64,000 nt of DNA, taken from NCBI GenBank assembly GCA_035578155.1, contig JAPWDM010000046.1, forward strand, positions 697,412 through 761,411. The letters run 5' to 3'. Shown here one piece after another: positions 23,207-35,484 of the stretch. This stretch comes from Brachynemurus nebulosus (Eukaryota; Arthropoda; Insecta; Neuroptera; Myrmeleontidae). The notes under the pieces were generated by a model. The model ran no database searches. It saw only the letters and a list, made by a program, of their open reading frames with translations, and was not told the DNA's origin. Both the position numbers and the translations under genes were made by a program. Position 1 is the first letter of the stretch, and each line of letters opens with the position of its first letter.

Positions 23207-26200
23207 GGCTGCCTTTACACGATCAGTAATACTGTCAGTATTTCAAAATACTGACATTTTTATTGATCGTATATTGACGATACTGAAATAATGATGAAAG
23301 TATTGAAGAATGGCTTATAATTCCATCAGTATTCACTTCAATACTAAGACGTGGAGGGGACAGTGACATTAATGACAGTTAAAACCGTTAAAACATATTT
23401 CTCGTAGGTATATGTACGATATGTACCAGCGGTACCAGCCGAGATAAATACAAATCGATTGTAGATCGTATATGTACATCATGGAAAAGTAGGCTTGTAC
23501 ATATTATTATTGATTAGTATGTACGGCAGTATGTATAAATACCCCTGTCGCAGCATCTGCATAACATAGCGAATTTCCAAATTTTGGGGACTGGCGGATC
23601 TCATCTAAGAACTGTACCTATTTAAAATAGTTTAGCTTTCTAAGAGTAAAAGATTTTTTAAAATCGGCTGGGTAATTAGTTTTGATATTTTTGGAACCCA
23701 AGAACCCGAACGGACTTTGTGCAGCATAGTTGTATCCATCTAAAATAATTTAGTTCTCTAACAGTGAAAAAATTTTCAAAATCGGTCGGTTAGTTTATTT
23801 TTTACAATAATGGGAACAGTAAACCCTGGCGGAAATCATACAACATAACCTTTATTCACCTAAAATAATTTTAGTAAAAAGTTTATCCTAACAGTAAAAA
23901 ACGGGTCCTAGGGATCTCATATAACTTATGGTAGTTCGTAAGGTTCTTGTGGACATCATTTAATTACTTAATGAATTCAAATACTTTAACTTACTAACGG
24001 TGAAAAAATTTTCAAAATTTTCGACATTCGCTAAAAAAATCATTGAAAAATATTTGATATGTTTCGATCAATTAATGGTCAACATCAGCAAATAAAAGTT
24101 ACTAAAATCGAAGAAAAGAATGAGTTATTTGTCCGTAGAAATTAAAATACAAATTCTGAAAACGAGCAAAGAAATATTGAAAAAACTAGATCGACAAAAC
24201 ATTCTGACAAATAACACTACCCAACTAATACTCGCCAATTTGAATGAAACTTAACATACTTATTAAACAGCGAAAAATATTAAATACGTGTTTTTTTTAT
24301 TTCGGCTAAATACGCTTTTTAGGGGTAGAAAACACCATTCAACCTCTGTAGATGAAAACAGTTATAGCTAAATATTTTTGAAACGACATATTTTCTGAAA
24401 AAAGGGCTGAGTACCAAATTTGTAGAATTTAAAGCGATGCACTTGATAGTGACCCTGAAATCGATTTTCAAGGTCAGTTGAAAATGATTAGCCATTGCCG
24501 AACTTTGACCATATCCTGTACCTATAAGCAGTAATTTCATGTATTGACTCAATCTATCTTCAAAATTGATTTGTTGCGTTATTTTTCTAAAATAAAAAAA
24601 ATAAAAACCTGACGAAATGGAAAAATAGGCGCAAATTTATAGGAAAAATTAGAAGAAAACATTTTTGTAAGTAATTTTAGAAGTAAAGTTAAGAAAAGAT
24701 TTAATATCACTCCAATTGTAAGTTAAACATTAACTTTATGTTATATTAGAAATTTTCAAAATTTTTTAAAATTTTTATTGCTACTCTATAGTTATCATAT
24801 TAGGAATTCAATTGAACATATGATTAACTATTATTTTTCCGATTGCGATTGAGCAAGTATTTTTCAAAATTACTTCTTGATCACTTATTTTCTATCTTGC
24901 ATGTGAAATTCGTTCGAATATACTTTGAACCATTTAGGGATGAAAAGTAAACTACTCCTTTTGAAAAATATTAAATGATTTTCAAATGACTTTGGAAATT
25001 GACCTCAAGGTCAACTTCAAAGTCATCATCAAGTGCATCACTTTGAACTCTATAACTTTGGTCCTAAGCACTTTTTTCAGAAAATATATCGTACCATAAT
25101 CCACTTCTATGTTGATTCCTGGTCTCTTTTCCTGCGTTTCTAATATTTATGTCAATAAAAAATGTGCTACCGTAGACAAGGATAAATAGGTACGCATTCA
25201 GACTTCACACCGTATTTTTTTGTATTTATTTTATGAGTACCTAATCTTTAATATATTAAAAATTTACGCGAAGATGGTCACTTTATCAGCAGTATCCAAA
25301 AAAATTTAAAAATATCGGTGGTTTTTGAAAAATTAACAAAAATCGTATAATTTCTTCTCTATGAAAAATTGGGGTCAAAAGAGACGAGAAAAGAGTAAAT
25401 GGGGACAACCCGTAGGGTCGACCAAAATTGAAATTCTAATATAAAATAATTTCGAACTTTTTGTATTTATACATTCAAAAAAGAAATAATAGGTACTTGA
25501 TGATTTTCTGTAAAAATAAACGTAGAATCTAAAATAAAGTTTATATACTCCTGTCGTTTACCCCTAAGTTTATATTCCTCCTATTCTTATTTTAGTTCAA
25601 AAAATAATTTTTCAAAAGACTAAGACATAATAATTAATAACAGTGAGATTCTACGTCCATTTTCAGACTTTTGTCTCATACAGACGTTACCTAGAATTTT
25701 TTTTATCTACAAAAACATCAGTCTACAGAATTTAATTTATTAGTTAGGAAAATAATTCAAATATGTCTCACTAACAATAAATGTCTTAAATAAGTTTAAA
25801 AAATCAAAACGATACTGTTTATTAAATTGCGTAAAAGCTAGTAAATGCAATAACAGATATGATGAATTTATAAGGATTTTCTTGTACTACAAAATCTTAA
25901 AAATATGGAAACGCGTACTTTTTTTTCGTTAATTGTGTTTTATTCTTTTGCACAAAATTTTAAAAATACTTTATTTTCTTAAGAAAGGGAGGCAACTTTA
26001 GTCACAAATATGCCTATGAACAGTTTTTGGTAATCCGGGAAAAACGAAAACACTTTTTAAAATTTTTTTATTGTTAAAATCGAAATGTTCTTTTAAAGAG
26101 GGTTAAAATTACCATATTTTATATTAAAATTTTGACACAATCACTCCCTAATTAACGAGCCTTACTTAATATTAGCAAATTGAGAAAAAACACGTCAATT

Positions 26201-27367
26201 AGATTTTTTTACACAGATTTTATTTGTTATATAATTCAAAAGGATATTTTAAAAATGTGTATGAATGGCTTTCATTAAATAAATTTCAATATATTTTCCA
26301 TTTATTTTAACAGTGGAATGTCCTTATTAGTGGCTATACTTTCGGCTTGGAGCGAATTAGACGAAGATTTTCTTCTAAAACCAAATTTAATAATTAATTA
26401 AAGAAATAAAAAAAAATTTGTGGATTTCCTACCGTTCAAATATAATCTTTATTGTATGTAAAAATGTTATTACATTTTTTCAAAAAACTGTAAGTAAACT
26501 GTAAAATTTTCTTTACAAATATGTTAAAATAGAGAAATGTTTCCTTTTTAATTTATTTTTAACTCTTTTTAAATGATTCACTTTAAAATTTTTTAATATT
26601 TCTTAATCGAAATTTCATAAAAGAATGTGTCAAAATTTAAAAAAATTTTTCTTTGTTAAAAAAAAAAATTGAATGTGCAAAATTATTTAATATTAGAATG
26701 CTCTGATTATACAATTCTAATCATAACTGTATTGTCAATTGGATAGAAAATTACGTAAAAATATTATTGTTTGAATATGATTTAACGTAATTTTTATACG
26801 ATTGAAGCAAACTCTTATTAATTTTAGGAAGGTGTAAATATAATCTAAATTCTGATCATATCACATAACAGATATCGTCGGGATTTTTTTTGTAAAAAAA
26901 AATGGAACAGAGATACATTATAAAAACATTTAACTGACAGAGAAATAGAATATAGCCAAATCGTTAAATTGGATTAAAAAAATCATGACACGCTACTTAT
27001 AAAGCGGTTTTTTTCGAATTTAGCTCGCAAAAAATGAGACAGAAAAAAAAAAGAATGCGAGTGCGAGTGAAATGGAGAACGACATATTTCCTAGTTTTTC
27101 TCGAAAAGTAAGTAATTTAGAGCAACGGTATAAAAACATTTTTTATGCATTTTACCTTTTACAATGGCTTAGTGTAAAAAAAAAATTGAAAAATTGCTTA
27201 ATTCTGGCAAAAAACTCATTTTGTTGACAAAAAACGCCCGGAAAACCTACTTCTGGGCATCCGACGTGTCTGGCTAACGAACTCATCCAACGATTTGGAA
27301 AATCGAATTCGCACACAAAATTTCATAAGCATTAAACGTTTCGTTCGAGAGTTATCGCGCGGATACA

Positions 27368-27432
<65 letters not shown>

Positions 27433-27899
27433 TTTAGTGAATATCATTTTCGTATTCTAGGGACCTCAAAACATATTTCTGATATGGTCTCGGGCTTAGG
27501 TCGCACCATGACACCTGGCGTAAAAGCTGAATTTCCAGTTTTGGAAATTCGCTAAAATGTATCGTATGTACATTGTACATACATGCGTATATGTATGGCA
27601 TAGCTAGAAAAACAAAATCGAACAGATCGGATCGAACATAACGTTTTTTTTCTTTGTTTTCTTGTTTTGAGTTGCAAACGCTAGTACTATAGCTAAACAC
27701 GCTCCTTCCATAATAATAACAATTCCAAAATTTTATTAATTTAAAAATTCCGAAAAATTAAATTTGAGAGTTTGTTTTAAAATACTGAAGAAAATAATGA
27801 TAGTGTACGGTATCATAAAAATACTGAAGTAATAAAAATAATGATTCATTATTTTTATCAGTAAATACTGACAGTATTACTGATCGTGTAAAGGCAGCC
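23207..27899. mobile_element. DNA transposon with ~40-bp inverted repeats, host of 4-kb repeat copy A
   Basis: GGCTGCCTTTACACGATCAG opens the left end and its complement closes the right. The match runs about 40 bp through the TACTGTCAGTATTT region. TATGTAT occurs on both outer sides (23198-23204 and 27900-27906) but is offset by 2 bp from the left end, so the duplication is uncertain. Without the nested 4-kb repeat the element is about 670 bp and non-coding. Confidence 0.7.
23537..27557. repeat. 4-kb unclassified repeat, copy A
   Basis: Nearly identical by eye to 42463-46375. The left end reads AAATACCCCTGTCGCAGC, then ATAGCGAATTTCCAAA. The right end is the inverse, GGAAATTCGCTAAAA, giving a short inverted repeat set ~28 bp in from the left edge. 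From left to right: about four degenerate ~110-120 bp units (23600-24010); a diverged inverted pair around 24390 and 25080; long AT-rich middle; (TA)n at 27372-27429; and the shared right block. No protein. The 77-codon minus-strand frame at 24319-24552 is kept in copy B only because the copies are so alike. A 5-bp TGTAT flanks this copy. Copy B does not confirm it. Confidence 0.8.
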
Positions 27900-28253
27900 T
27901 ATGTATTTCTATTCACTATATCAGAGAGAACCGTATCTATTATTACTTTACTATGAGAGATAAACATGTAAATGGGGCACTATGACTGACAAGGAAAGGG
28001 CAAGAAGTCGAAAATTCAAAAAAATCTGAAACTTTGTCAGTATGTAGAGAGTGGCTACCTAACAGCATAAAAAATATCAGTTGCTGCTAAAAAACATTTT
28101 TAAGGGGTGAACCATCCCCTCAAAGTTGGAACACAAAAATTTAAAAATCGATGAAATTTTGTTTATACGTACCTTAAAAAGTTCTAGTAACAAATATGAC
28201 ATTATTTTTTGGATTTACACATTTTTAAGGGTTGACACCACCCCTCAACTGTG

Positions 28254-28679
28254 TAGTGGTGGAGAACTATCGATAGCACTATCGATAACTATCGATAGTT
28301 TTGACTATCGAAAACTATCGATATTTTTTTTTTACTATCGATAGTTTTCGATACATTTTTTCAGTCATTTCGTTTACTTATAAATACTAAAGATAATAAA
28401 AATTTCGTAGAAATTATAGCCAGAGATATAAAAACAACCATTTTAAGGGAATTTCCGGGCAAAAAGGAATAATTCCGCCCCAGCGTAAAACCGGCAACCT
28501 TTTTTCTTTTTTTTTTTGCTCGCCGGCTATCTAAATGCCGCCCAACTTGGGTATCAAAAACTATCGATAAACTATCGATAACTATCGATAGTTTCACGAC
28601 TATCGTAACTATCGATAGTCGGGACTATCGATAGTCAGAACTATCGATAGTCGGGACTATCGATAGTTCTCCATCACTA
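28254..28679. mobile_element. hAT-type MITE packed with ATCGAT motifs
   Basis: Ends TAGTGGTGGAGAAC and GTTCTCCATCACTA, with exact 8-bp duplication CAACTGTG (28246-28253, 28680-28687). Both ends hold close-packed ACTATCGATAG palindromes, about 15 in 426 bp, which look like transposase-binding sites. Non-coding. Inserted in one of the ~120-bp units. Confidence 0.9.
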
Positions 28680-29693
28680 CAACTGTGTACTTAAAAATTT
28701 AAAAATTGATGATATTTTGTTTATATATACTATACAGAACTCCAATAATAAATATAACATTATTTTTTGCATCTACAAATTTTTAGGGGTTTAAACCACC
28801 CCTTCATATGTGTACTTAAAAATTTAAAAATTGATGAAATTTTGTTTATATATACTATATAGAGCTCTAGTAATAAATATAACATTATTGTTTGCATCTA
28901 CAAATCTTTAGGGGTTGAAACCACCCCTTCGTGTGTGTACTTAAAAATTTATAAATTTATGATATTTTGTTTTTACACATTATACGAAATTCTAATAATA
29001 AATATAACATTATTTTTTGCGTCCACACATTTTTAAGGGGTGAAACCACCCCTTCAAGTGTGTGCTTAGAAAATTTAAAATTGATGAAATTTTATTTATA
29101 TACACTGTTAAGAATTTTAGTAATATATCACATAAAAATAGATTCATAATTTTTTTTTTTTGCCTCCATACATTTATAGGGGTGAAATATACTTTCCAAA
29201 TTAGAAATTAGAAACAAAAATTGACGAAATTTTGTTTACAGGTACTATATAGTAATTTAGTACACTATCTGAAAGCTATTTGTATTGCTAATTTTACACA
29301 TTATTAATATATTTATTGTAAGATTGTTGTGTTTGTTGCATATGTAAACAAAATTTTGCCAGTTTTGAAATTTTTAGTTTACAACTTGGAGGAGGTGTTT
29401 CACCCCTTAGAACTGTGTGAAAGAATATATTTATAATATATTTATCGTTAGGTCTCTATTTAAACACAATATCGCCAATTTTTAAATTTTTAGGTACGCA
29501 CTTGAAGGGGTGGTTTGAAAATTTGTGGATGCAAAAAATAATGTTATATTTATTACTAAAGCTCTGTATAGTATATGTAAACAAAATATTATAAATTCAT
29601 AAATTTTTAAGTCCACATATGAAGGGGTAGTTTCAACCCCTAAAAATTTATAGATGCGAAAAATAATGTTATATTTATTACTAGAGCTCTATA

Positions 29694-30620
29694 GGCAGCG
29701 TGCGAAGTATATGGTGGGGACAATTAAATCGATTGCAGCGTGAGTAGTGGAGAAAACAAGCATTAATACGGGCTTATATGTGTTTATAGTATAATAAAAA
29801 ATATTAAAAATATTTACATTGATTCACTTTGATTATAAACGCAGTTGCAACTAATATGCCATTCCTTATTTATCTGTCAACAGTATTAACGTCTACACGT
29901 TAATCCGTAAATACAGAATTAAAAATATTTGATGTATTTTAACTCACATAGTCACATGAAATAATGTTTCATAAGCAGTTAAAGTTATTGATGTTTGTCT
30001 TATGACTCTACATTAAATTAAATGACTTATGCCAGCATTTCTTTTCTCGAATTTCCCTGACGTACTTCACCGGCACCAGCAACTTTCTGCATAGTCCGAG
30101 GTTGGACGGAAATACTGTCTTGATAATTATATCCCTATTAACGTTGAAAATTGTTTAATTCCTTTTTTAATATAACTGTTATACTTAATCCAGTATTTTA
30201 TTGTTTAAACTGAACAAATCAAATTGTTCAAATTTATTTATAAAAAAAAATTAATTGTAAATAGCAAACATTTGTATTCAGATTTTACGGTTTGTTTAAA
30301 AATATTTTAAATTTATTTATTTCCGCGGTTACCATTATTTATATTCGTTAATGAGCCCGGAAAAATGTATATTATAGATGTCGTTGCTACAGTGACTTTA
30401 TAATATACTTGATAACAGTGTGGCCATTAGTAGGTCTAGTTTTTTATTGGTTGACGCCATTAACAGGCCAAATGCATTGAATTTGTATACCTTGTTTATT
30501 CTGTTACTACGGTTACTCACTTCATATTTGGCCTGAATATGGCGGATATGGTTCCAATGGCCACACTGTTATAAAGAATATTATACAGTCACTGTAGTCG
30601 TTGCCATCATGCACCCAGCC
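29694..30620. mobile_element. DNA element with GGC(A/T)G(C/G)GTGC ends, copy 1
   Basis: Starts GGCAGCGTGCGAAG, ends CATGCACCCAGCC. TATA on both sides (29690-29693, 30621-30624). Comparison with intact units of the array shows the empty site had one TATA, so a 4-bp duplication is supported. A second copy in the opposite orientation is at 61803-62525. Without its own insertion this copy is about 710 bp, close to the 723 bp of copy 2. No reading frame. Superfamily unknown. Confidence 0.8.
30388..30596. mobile_element. hAT-type MITE nested in the 29694 element
   Basis: 43-bp imperfect inverted repeats starting TACAGTGAC and including CAGTGTGGCCATT. Exact 8-bp duplication GTCGTTGC (30380-30387, 30597-30604). 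The sister copy at 61803 lacks this insertion and shows the empty site. This is the third level of nesting at this spot. Confidence 0.9.
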
Positions 30621-31069
30621 TATATAGTATATATAAACAAAAAACAAAATATCATAAATTTTTAAATTTTTAAGTACACATATGAATGGGTGATTTCAAC
30701 CCCTAAAAATTTGTAGATGCAAAAAATAATGTTATATTTATTATTAGAGCTCTGTATAGTATATATAAACAAAATATCATCAATTTTTAAATTTTTAAGT
30801 ACACAGTTGAGGGGTGGTTTCAACCCTTAAAAAAGAGTAAATCGAAAAAATAATGTTATATTTATTACTAGAACTTTTTAAGGTACGTATAAATAAAATT
30901 TCATCGATTTTTAAATTTTTGTGTTCCAACTTTGAGGGGGTGGTTCACCTCTTAAAAACGTTTTTTAGCAGCAACTGATATTTTTTATGTTATTAGGTAG
31001 CCACCCTCTATATACTGACAAAGTTTCAGATTTTTTTGAATTTTCGACTTCTTGTCCTTTCCTTGTTAG

Positions 31070-31869
31070 GCCTGACCAAAACACTGTACATGACAGTAGC
31101 TGTCAGTGATACCCGGCCTAGTTCAATCGACAACGCAATTTAGGTTTATATTATTCGTGAATACGGTACTTGACTGTATTTAAAAGGGTATAGCCGGATA
31201 AGTACAGGTGAATCGGCCCCGGAAGCGAATTATTTTAATAACTATATTGGCGGTATGGTAAGGCTGTGAGTAATTGATATCTACAATTTTGGCGGCCAAA
31301 ACTGAGTAATTATGGAGATAATTAAAAAAATTTAAAAAATTGCAAAAATTTTTTTCTTGGTAACTACTCAACATAGGAAAAGAATTCCAAATCCACATGA
31401 AGGCAAACACCCTCAAGAATATTAGACATATTTATTATCGTATCAGTCCTCGTTATTAAGGATAATAACAAGGATAATATCCAATTCAATGTTGTTTTTA
31501 TAGGGTTCCAATTGAGCGACCATTTTAAAAAAAATTCAGTAACTGTGCCCTAATGCACTTAATTACTGCACGAAGTTTCATCAAAATTCAAAGGGTACAA
31601 CATGGTAAAAAAAAATATTTTTCATTTCTAATCTGCTGAACCGCCCCTCCAGTGGGTCCGACCCTAGAATTATGTACATCAATCGAAAGTACTTTAAAAA
31701 TAAAGTGTTGTGTCTCATAAAGTGTTTTTAGTCGAATTTTCTCCGAAAAATTAGACTTATACAGTCTATACGATAAGAGCTGCGAGAGGCGAGAGTAGGG
31801 GCGCTATCCGTTTTCGGACCCGTAGAACACGAATATGTAGAAAAAAAAATGTCTGATATATATATATAT
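31070..31869. other. Non-coding stretch, nothing recognised
   Basis: The 78-codon frame at 31180-31416 (minus) has no family I recognise. Around 31500-31760 the text resembles the degenerate units of repeat R but too weakly to claim. Confidence 0.35.
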
Positions 31870-33380
31870 TTTCCCGCCACCTTTTAATTTGTGTAGGGCC
31901 CCCCTATGTAAGTTAAGAGATGAAATTTGGTAAATGGGGCTCATTTTCGAGGCACCTCATACTATCAAAGTGGGGTCAAATTTTGGGCAAATTTTTTTTC
32001 TGACCCGACTTTTAAAGGGGTGGTGGCGGGTGGAAAAGCAATAAAACTTTTCCAAACCGGTTTTAAATAATGTTTCGGTCAATTATCTACAACATATCCA
32101 AAATTCAGCTTCCTAGGATGATATGGTGGGAGTAGAGGGGGGAAAAACGATTTTCGCTGGATCTAACAGGCCCCCAGCCCCCCAGAATTAACGTAGAGGG
32201 TTGAAATTTGGTGTGTTGATAAAGTTCGTACCTAGGTTGTGCTTTTTGGAGGTTTTAATATTTTACCTCCACCCACCTCATTTTTAAGCTACAATTTCAT
32301 GCATTTTCGACGTTTTCGAAGTTTGTACCACTCGCACAGGTCACCCGAATAAACCTAGAGGGCTGAAATTTTGTATTCGGATTGAGTTAGTATCAAGGGG
32401 GTGCCTTTTGGGGGTCTCGACTTTTAACCCCTACCCCCACCATTTTTATACCCAAAAGAACATGATTTTTCTTGTTTTTTAACAGTTTCGTTCGGGTCAA
32501 AATCTCCCCAAATAAACCTAGAGGGCTGAAATTTGGTGTACAGGTTAAGCTAATAGCCAGACACTGTTTTTTGGAGGTTTCAACTTTTAACCCTTACCCC
32601 CACGATTTTGACGCCAATATTTCCTTAATTTTTTTGCTTGTTTTCTAACACGTCTAGAGACTCCATAAGGAAACCTAGAGGGCTGAAATTTTGTACGTGT
32701 ATTCAGTTAGTATCCAGCTAGTACCTTGTAGGGAGTCCGCATCACTTTTCCCCCCACTTCTCCCATTTTTACATCGGAATTGAATGCTATTGTTAAATGT
32801 GTTTTAAAAGCATTATGTTTATTCTAAATACAAGTAGGCGAATAGTAATTTTAAAAAATTTAAAAAAAAGTGAACTTACTTTTATGACAAATGAAATACA
32901 TACATATTAAGTAATTTAAAAATGTTATTAAAGTCACTGTTTATTTATAAATTAGGAATTTTGGATTTTTAGTATTTATAAAATAGAAATTTTGGATTTT
33001 TTTGGAAAGAAAAAATATCTTTATAAAGGCCTTCCAGTTTACTATTGAAGGTCCTTTTTTAATATTTAAAACTAAAACATAAAGGCAATTAGCGGATAAA
33101 CATGGGCAGGAATGTCCTCGTACGAATTGTGTTGGCTTTTTTCTGCTACCTGTTTTCGGCACAAAATTGATATTTACTGAGATACAGCCCTTAAATACTT
33201 AAAACCTTTTTTTAAAGCCTCGATCAGCCGAACACTCATCACCAGTTTTGAAACCAACAAAATGACAATTCGGTTGTAGACTTTCAATCACATTTCGCTT
33301 GTAGACATTCAATACCGAAGATGAAGGGGAAAATTCGACTACCGTGATGGGGCCCCGCTGCTCACGGCGTTTTTCTTATC
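31870..33380 (-). repeat. Dispersed repeat R, copy 2
   Basis: Reverse-complement copy of 19520-20965, running from accggttttaaataatgttt near 32056 to cacggcgtttttctt near 33365. It extends about 180 bp beyond copy 1's truncated end, with one or two more degenerate units (31870-32040). Units again recur every ~115 bp with acctagagggctgaaattt. Confidence 0.75.
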
Positions 33381-33439
33381 TCCTATAGTTTTCGAGATAA
33401 TTAAGAATAATCGAAAGAGGTATACTAAGGATATAGGCT

Positions 33440-33800
33440 ATCTGCCCCTGATAGAAAGTCCCAGTAGTAACTGTATTATCGTTTATGTGACACTGCAGGT
33501 ACTTCATATGTATAACTTTCCTAGATCAAAACAAAACCATTGTAGAAATATAATAGAAAATTTTCAAAAAATAGCTACAACTTGCTTCGGGTTCGAGTCC
33601 CAGCCGATCCAGTTTGGTAATTTTTCAAACACTATGTCAATTTTAATTAACATAATGCATTGGCCATTTGCCAAAGTACATCGAGTGTTCAAGTATCAGC
33701 CAAAGCTGGACATTCAGTGAACATATGAATATTGGTGTATGTTTAAATACGGATAAAAATCCGCCATACACTAATAATGTTTCACAGGCACTCGATAATA
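33440..33800 (+). repeat. Possible SINE fragment with a B-box-like word
   Basis: GGTTCGAGTCC at 33590-33600 matches the RNA polymerase III B box and is followed by CCAGCC. I see no convincing A box upstream and no cloverleaf, so this is not a tRNA gene. The downstream ggataaaaatccgccatac resembles a SINE body, but no second copy is in the window. Confidence 0.25.
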
Positions 33801-35080
33801 TTTGAAATTAAAAGTATAAGATATTTACAATCAAAAGTTTACGTTTTCGAAAAGTACCGAAAACTAATTTTTTTGAAAATATTCTATTGCTGACCAAATC
33901 AATGGGAGTAATGGAGCATAAAGTAAGCCATTATAATCAATTTATAATAATTTGTCAGGAAAAGTAATTAAACATATCTAACTGAAAATATTATGTTACT
34001 CTTCTTTTCGTCTTACCTAGCTTGTGTAATTATATAGTAACCTTAGTTTAAAGATTATTTATTTATATTTAGCAAATATTCTTTATTAAGCAGTGGTTTT
34101 GATAGTTTAAATCCAAAATAATACACTAAATAGTAAATTAAAATAAATTCTCACTTTTCGGGAATTTTCCCATGAATTTACCCCGGTTTTACCCACTTTG
34201 GGAATTTGGGTAGAATCCCATCTCTATTCACATTATACATATCAAAGTGAACTATATGTATTTGACTATACGTGAAAAGATGGCAGAAGATGTATATGAT
34301 GTATCTCATGTACGTTACATACGTGTTCTTTTTTAGGTGTCCGTGCTGATTTTTTGAAGGTGTTAATATATTCTGTCCGTTTTTTTTATAGATGTCAACA
34401 AATTATAAAACAAAAACATTAATAAATCAAAATTTTTGGGTTATATTTTCTTAAAAACATATTCATTGCATTAAAAAAACTTCGTTTCATGCTTATTAAG
34501 AAAAAAAAAATGGGTGTTGAATTTAATTATTAATTTTTAGAAGCCAGTTTAATGACACACCTAAAATAATGTTCCGAGATAGGGGCTTTTACGCTATAGG
34601 TATTATTTATTTTAGTAAAAAATTACATCATGATGCATGATCGAAAAAAATTTATCATTCATCAATATCTTTTTGAAATATTTGGATGCTTCATTTTTCA
34701 AAATGAATTTCACCAAACAAAGAAATTCAAAAATTATTTCAAAGGAAACTATTTTAACAATAACAAAACATACACTATTTTAAAAAGAATAACAGAACAA
34801 AATAACAAAAATAACAAAACAAGAAAATAAAATAACAACAAGAAACGAAAATAGTAAAAACCAATGAAAATCAAAAATAAGACAACTCACAAATCAGATA
34901 AACTTGTAGGAGCATCAAGGATCGATTAAATATAACGTAAGACGCACTCTTTTGTACAAGCAATAGTCACTTGTTTGTTGTGTATTACGTGGACCAATCA
35001 AATTCAATCTTAACATTAAAAACATTTAAATTGTTTGTTTAGACCAGGCTTATCTTTAACTTGAACAGACTTTACAAAAT
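33800..35080. other. Non-coding stretch, nothing recognised
   Basis: AT-rich, low-complexity in places (34730-34860, A-rich). The frame at 34630-34830 is Asn/Lys-rich and unsupported. Confidence 0.4.
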
Positions 35081-35085
35081 AATTA

Positions 35086-35297
35086 ACAAATCGAAACTTC
35101 AAAAAATTAACTGGTATTGCGTAATAATATCTTTAGAGCCTACAGACGTTACAATATTCATTCATTGCACCATATATTTCAAACTGTTTTTGATCAGCAC
35201 AATATATTGTACAACCTTTCAATATAACCTAAAGACGATCAATAATACTGTACAACCCTAGATTCTATACAATATAATTGAGCGTGTAGGGGCCACT
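35086..35297 (+). mobile_element. Truncated MITE related to 35523-35985
   Basis: Shares gatcagcacaatatattgta, the caacctttcaatataacct region and the end attgagcgtgtaggggcca with the copy at 35523. The left end is missing. Same orientation, about 700 bp apart. Confidence 0.7.
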
Positions 35298-35320
35298 TTA
35301 GTAAATGTCATATGAATTTT

Positions 35321-35482
35321 AAGGTTTGTTTAAGCAGCAGTTTTGGATAGTACCAAACTGTCAGGATTGTGCGATAAAAGCGTTTTTAGTCATTATTAAG
35401 ACCGTTCTGCGCATGCGAAAATTGCTTTGCGCATAATCCTGACAGTTTGGTACTATCCAAAACTGCTGCTTAAACAAACCTT
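35321..35482. mobile_element. Foldback MITE, 162 bp
   Basis: AAGGTTTGTTTAAGCAGCAG and its exact complement close a ~47-bp perfect stem around a loop that contains a GCGCATGCG word. Non-coding. No clear target duplication. Confidence 0.8.
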
Positions 35483-35484
35483 TA

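Larger units (their letters stand above)
27984..31069. repeat. Foldback built of degenerate ~120-bp tandem units
   Basis: The outer ends are inverted copies (ACAAGGAAAGGGCAAGAAGT and complement). Each arm (before about 29310 and after it) holds about six units of 120-140 bp in head-to-tail order, each with aaaattgatgaaattttgtt, aaatataacattatttttt and aggggttgaaaccacccct. The right arm has the same units in reverse. Two elements are inserted: a hAT at 28254 and another at 29694, the latter with a third inside. No coding frame. Class unknown. Confidence 0.85.

Noticed and set aside
24319..24552. 77-codon minus-strand frame, apparently conserved at 43244-43477
   Set aside because: The two loci are near-identical repeat copies, so conservation of the frame is not independent evidence. 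No motif, and flanking DNA is equally conserved.
27295..27555. 86-codon plus-strand frame, similar to 46101-46373
   Set aside because: It spans the TA tract and shared right block of the 4-kb repeat. Length changes with the TA count.
27984..31069. CRISPR-like reading of the ~120-bp repeated units
   Set aside because: Units are degenerate throughout with no constant repeat and unique spacers. They form mirrored tandem arrays in a foldback.
33590..33600. GGTTCGAGTCC as a tRNA gene
   Set aside because: No A box at the right distance, no acceptor stem or cloverleaf. At most a SINE relic.
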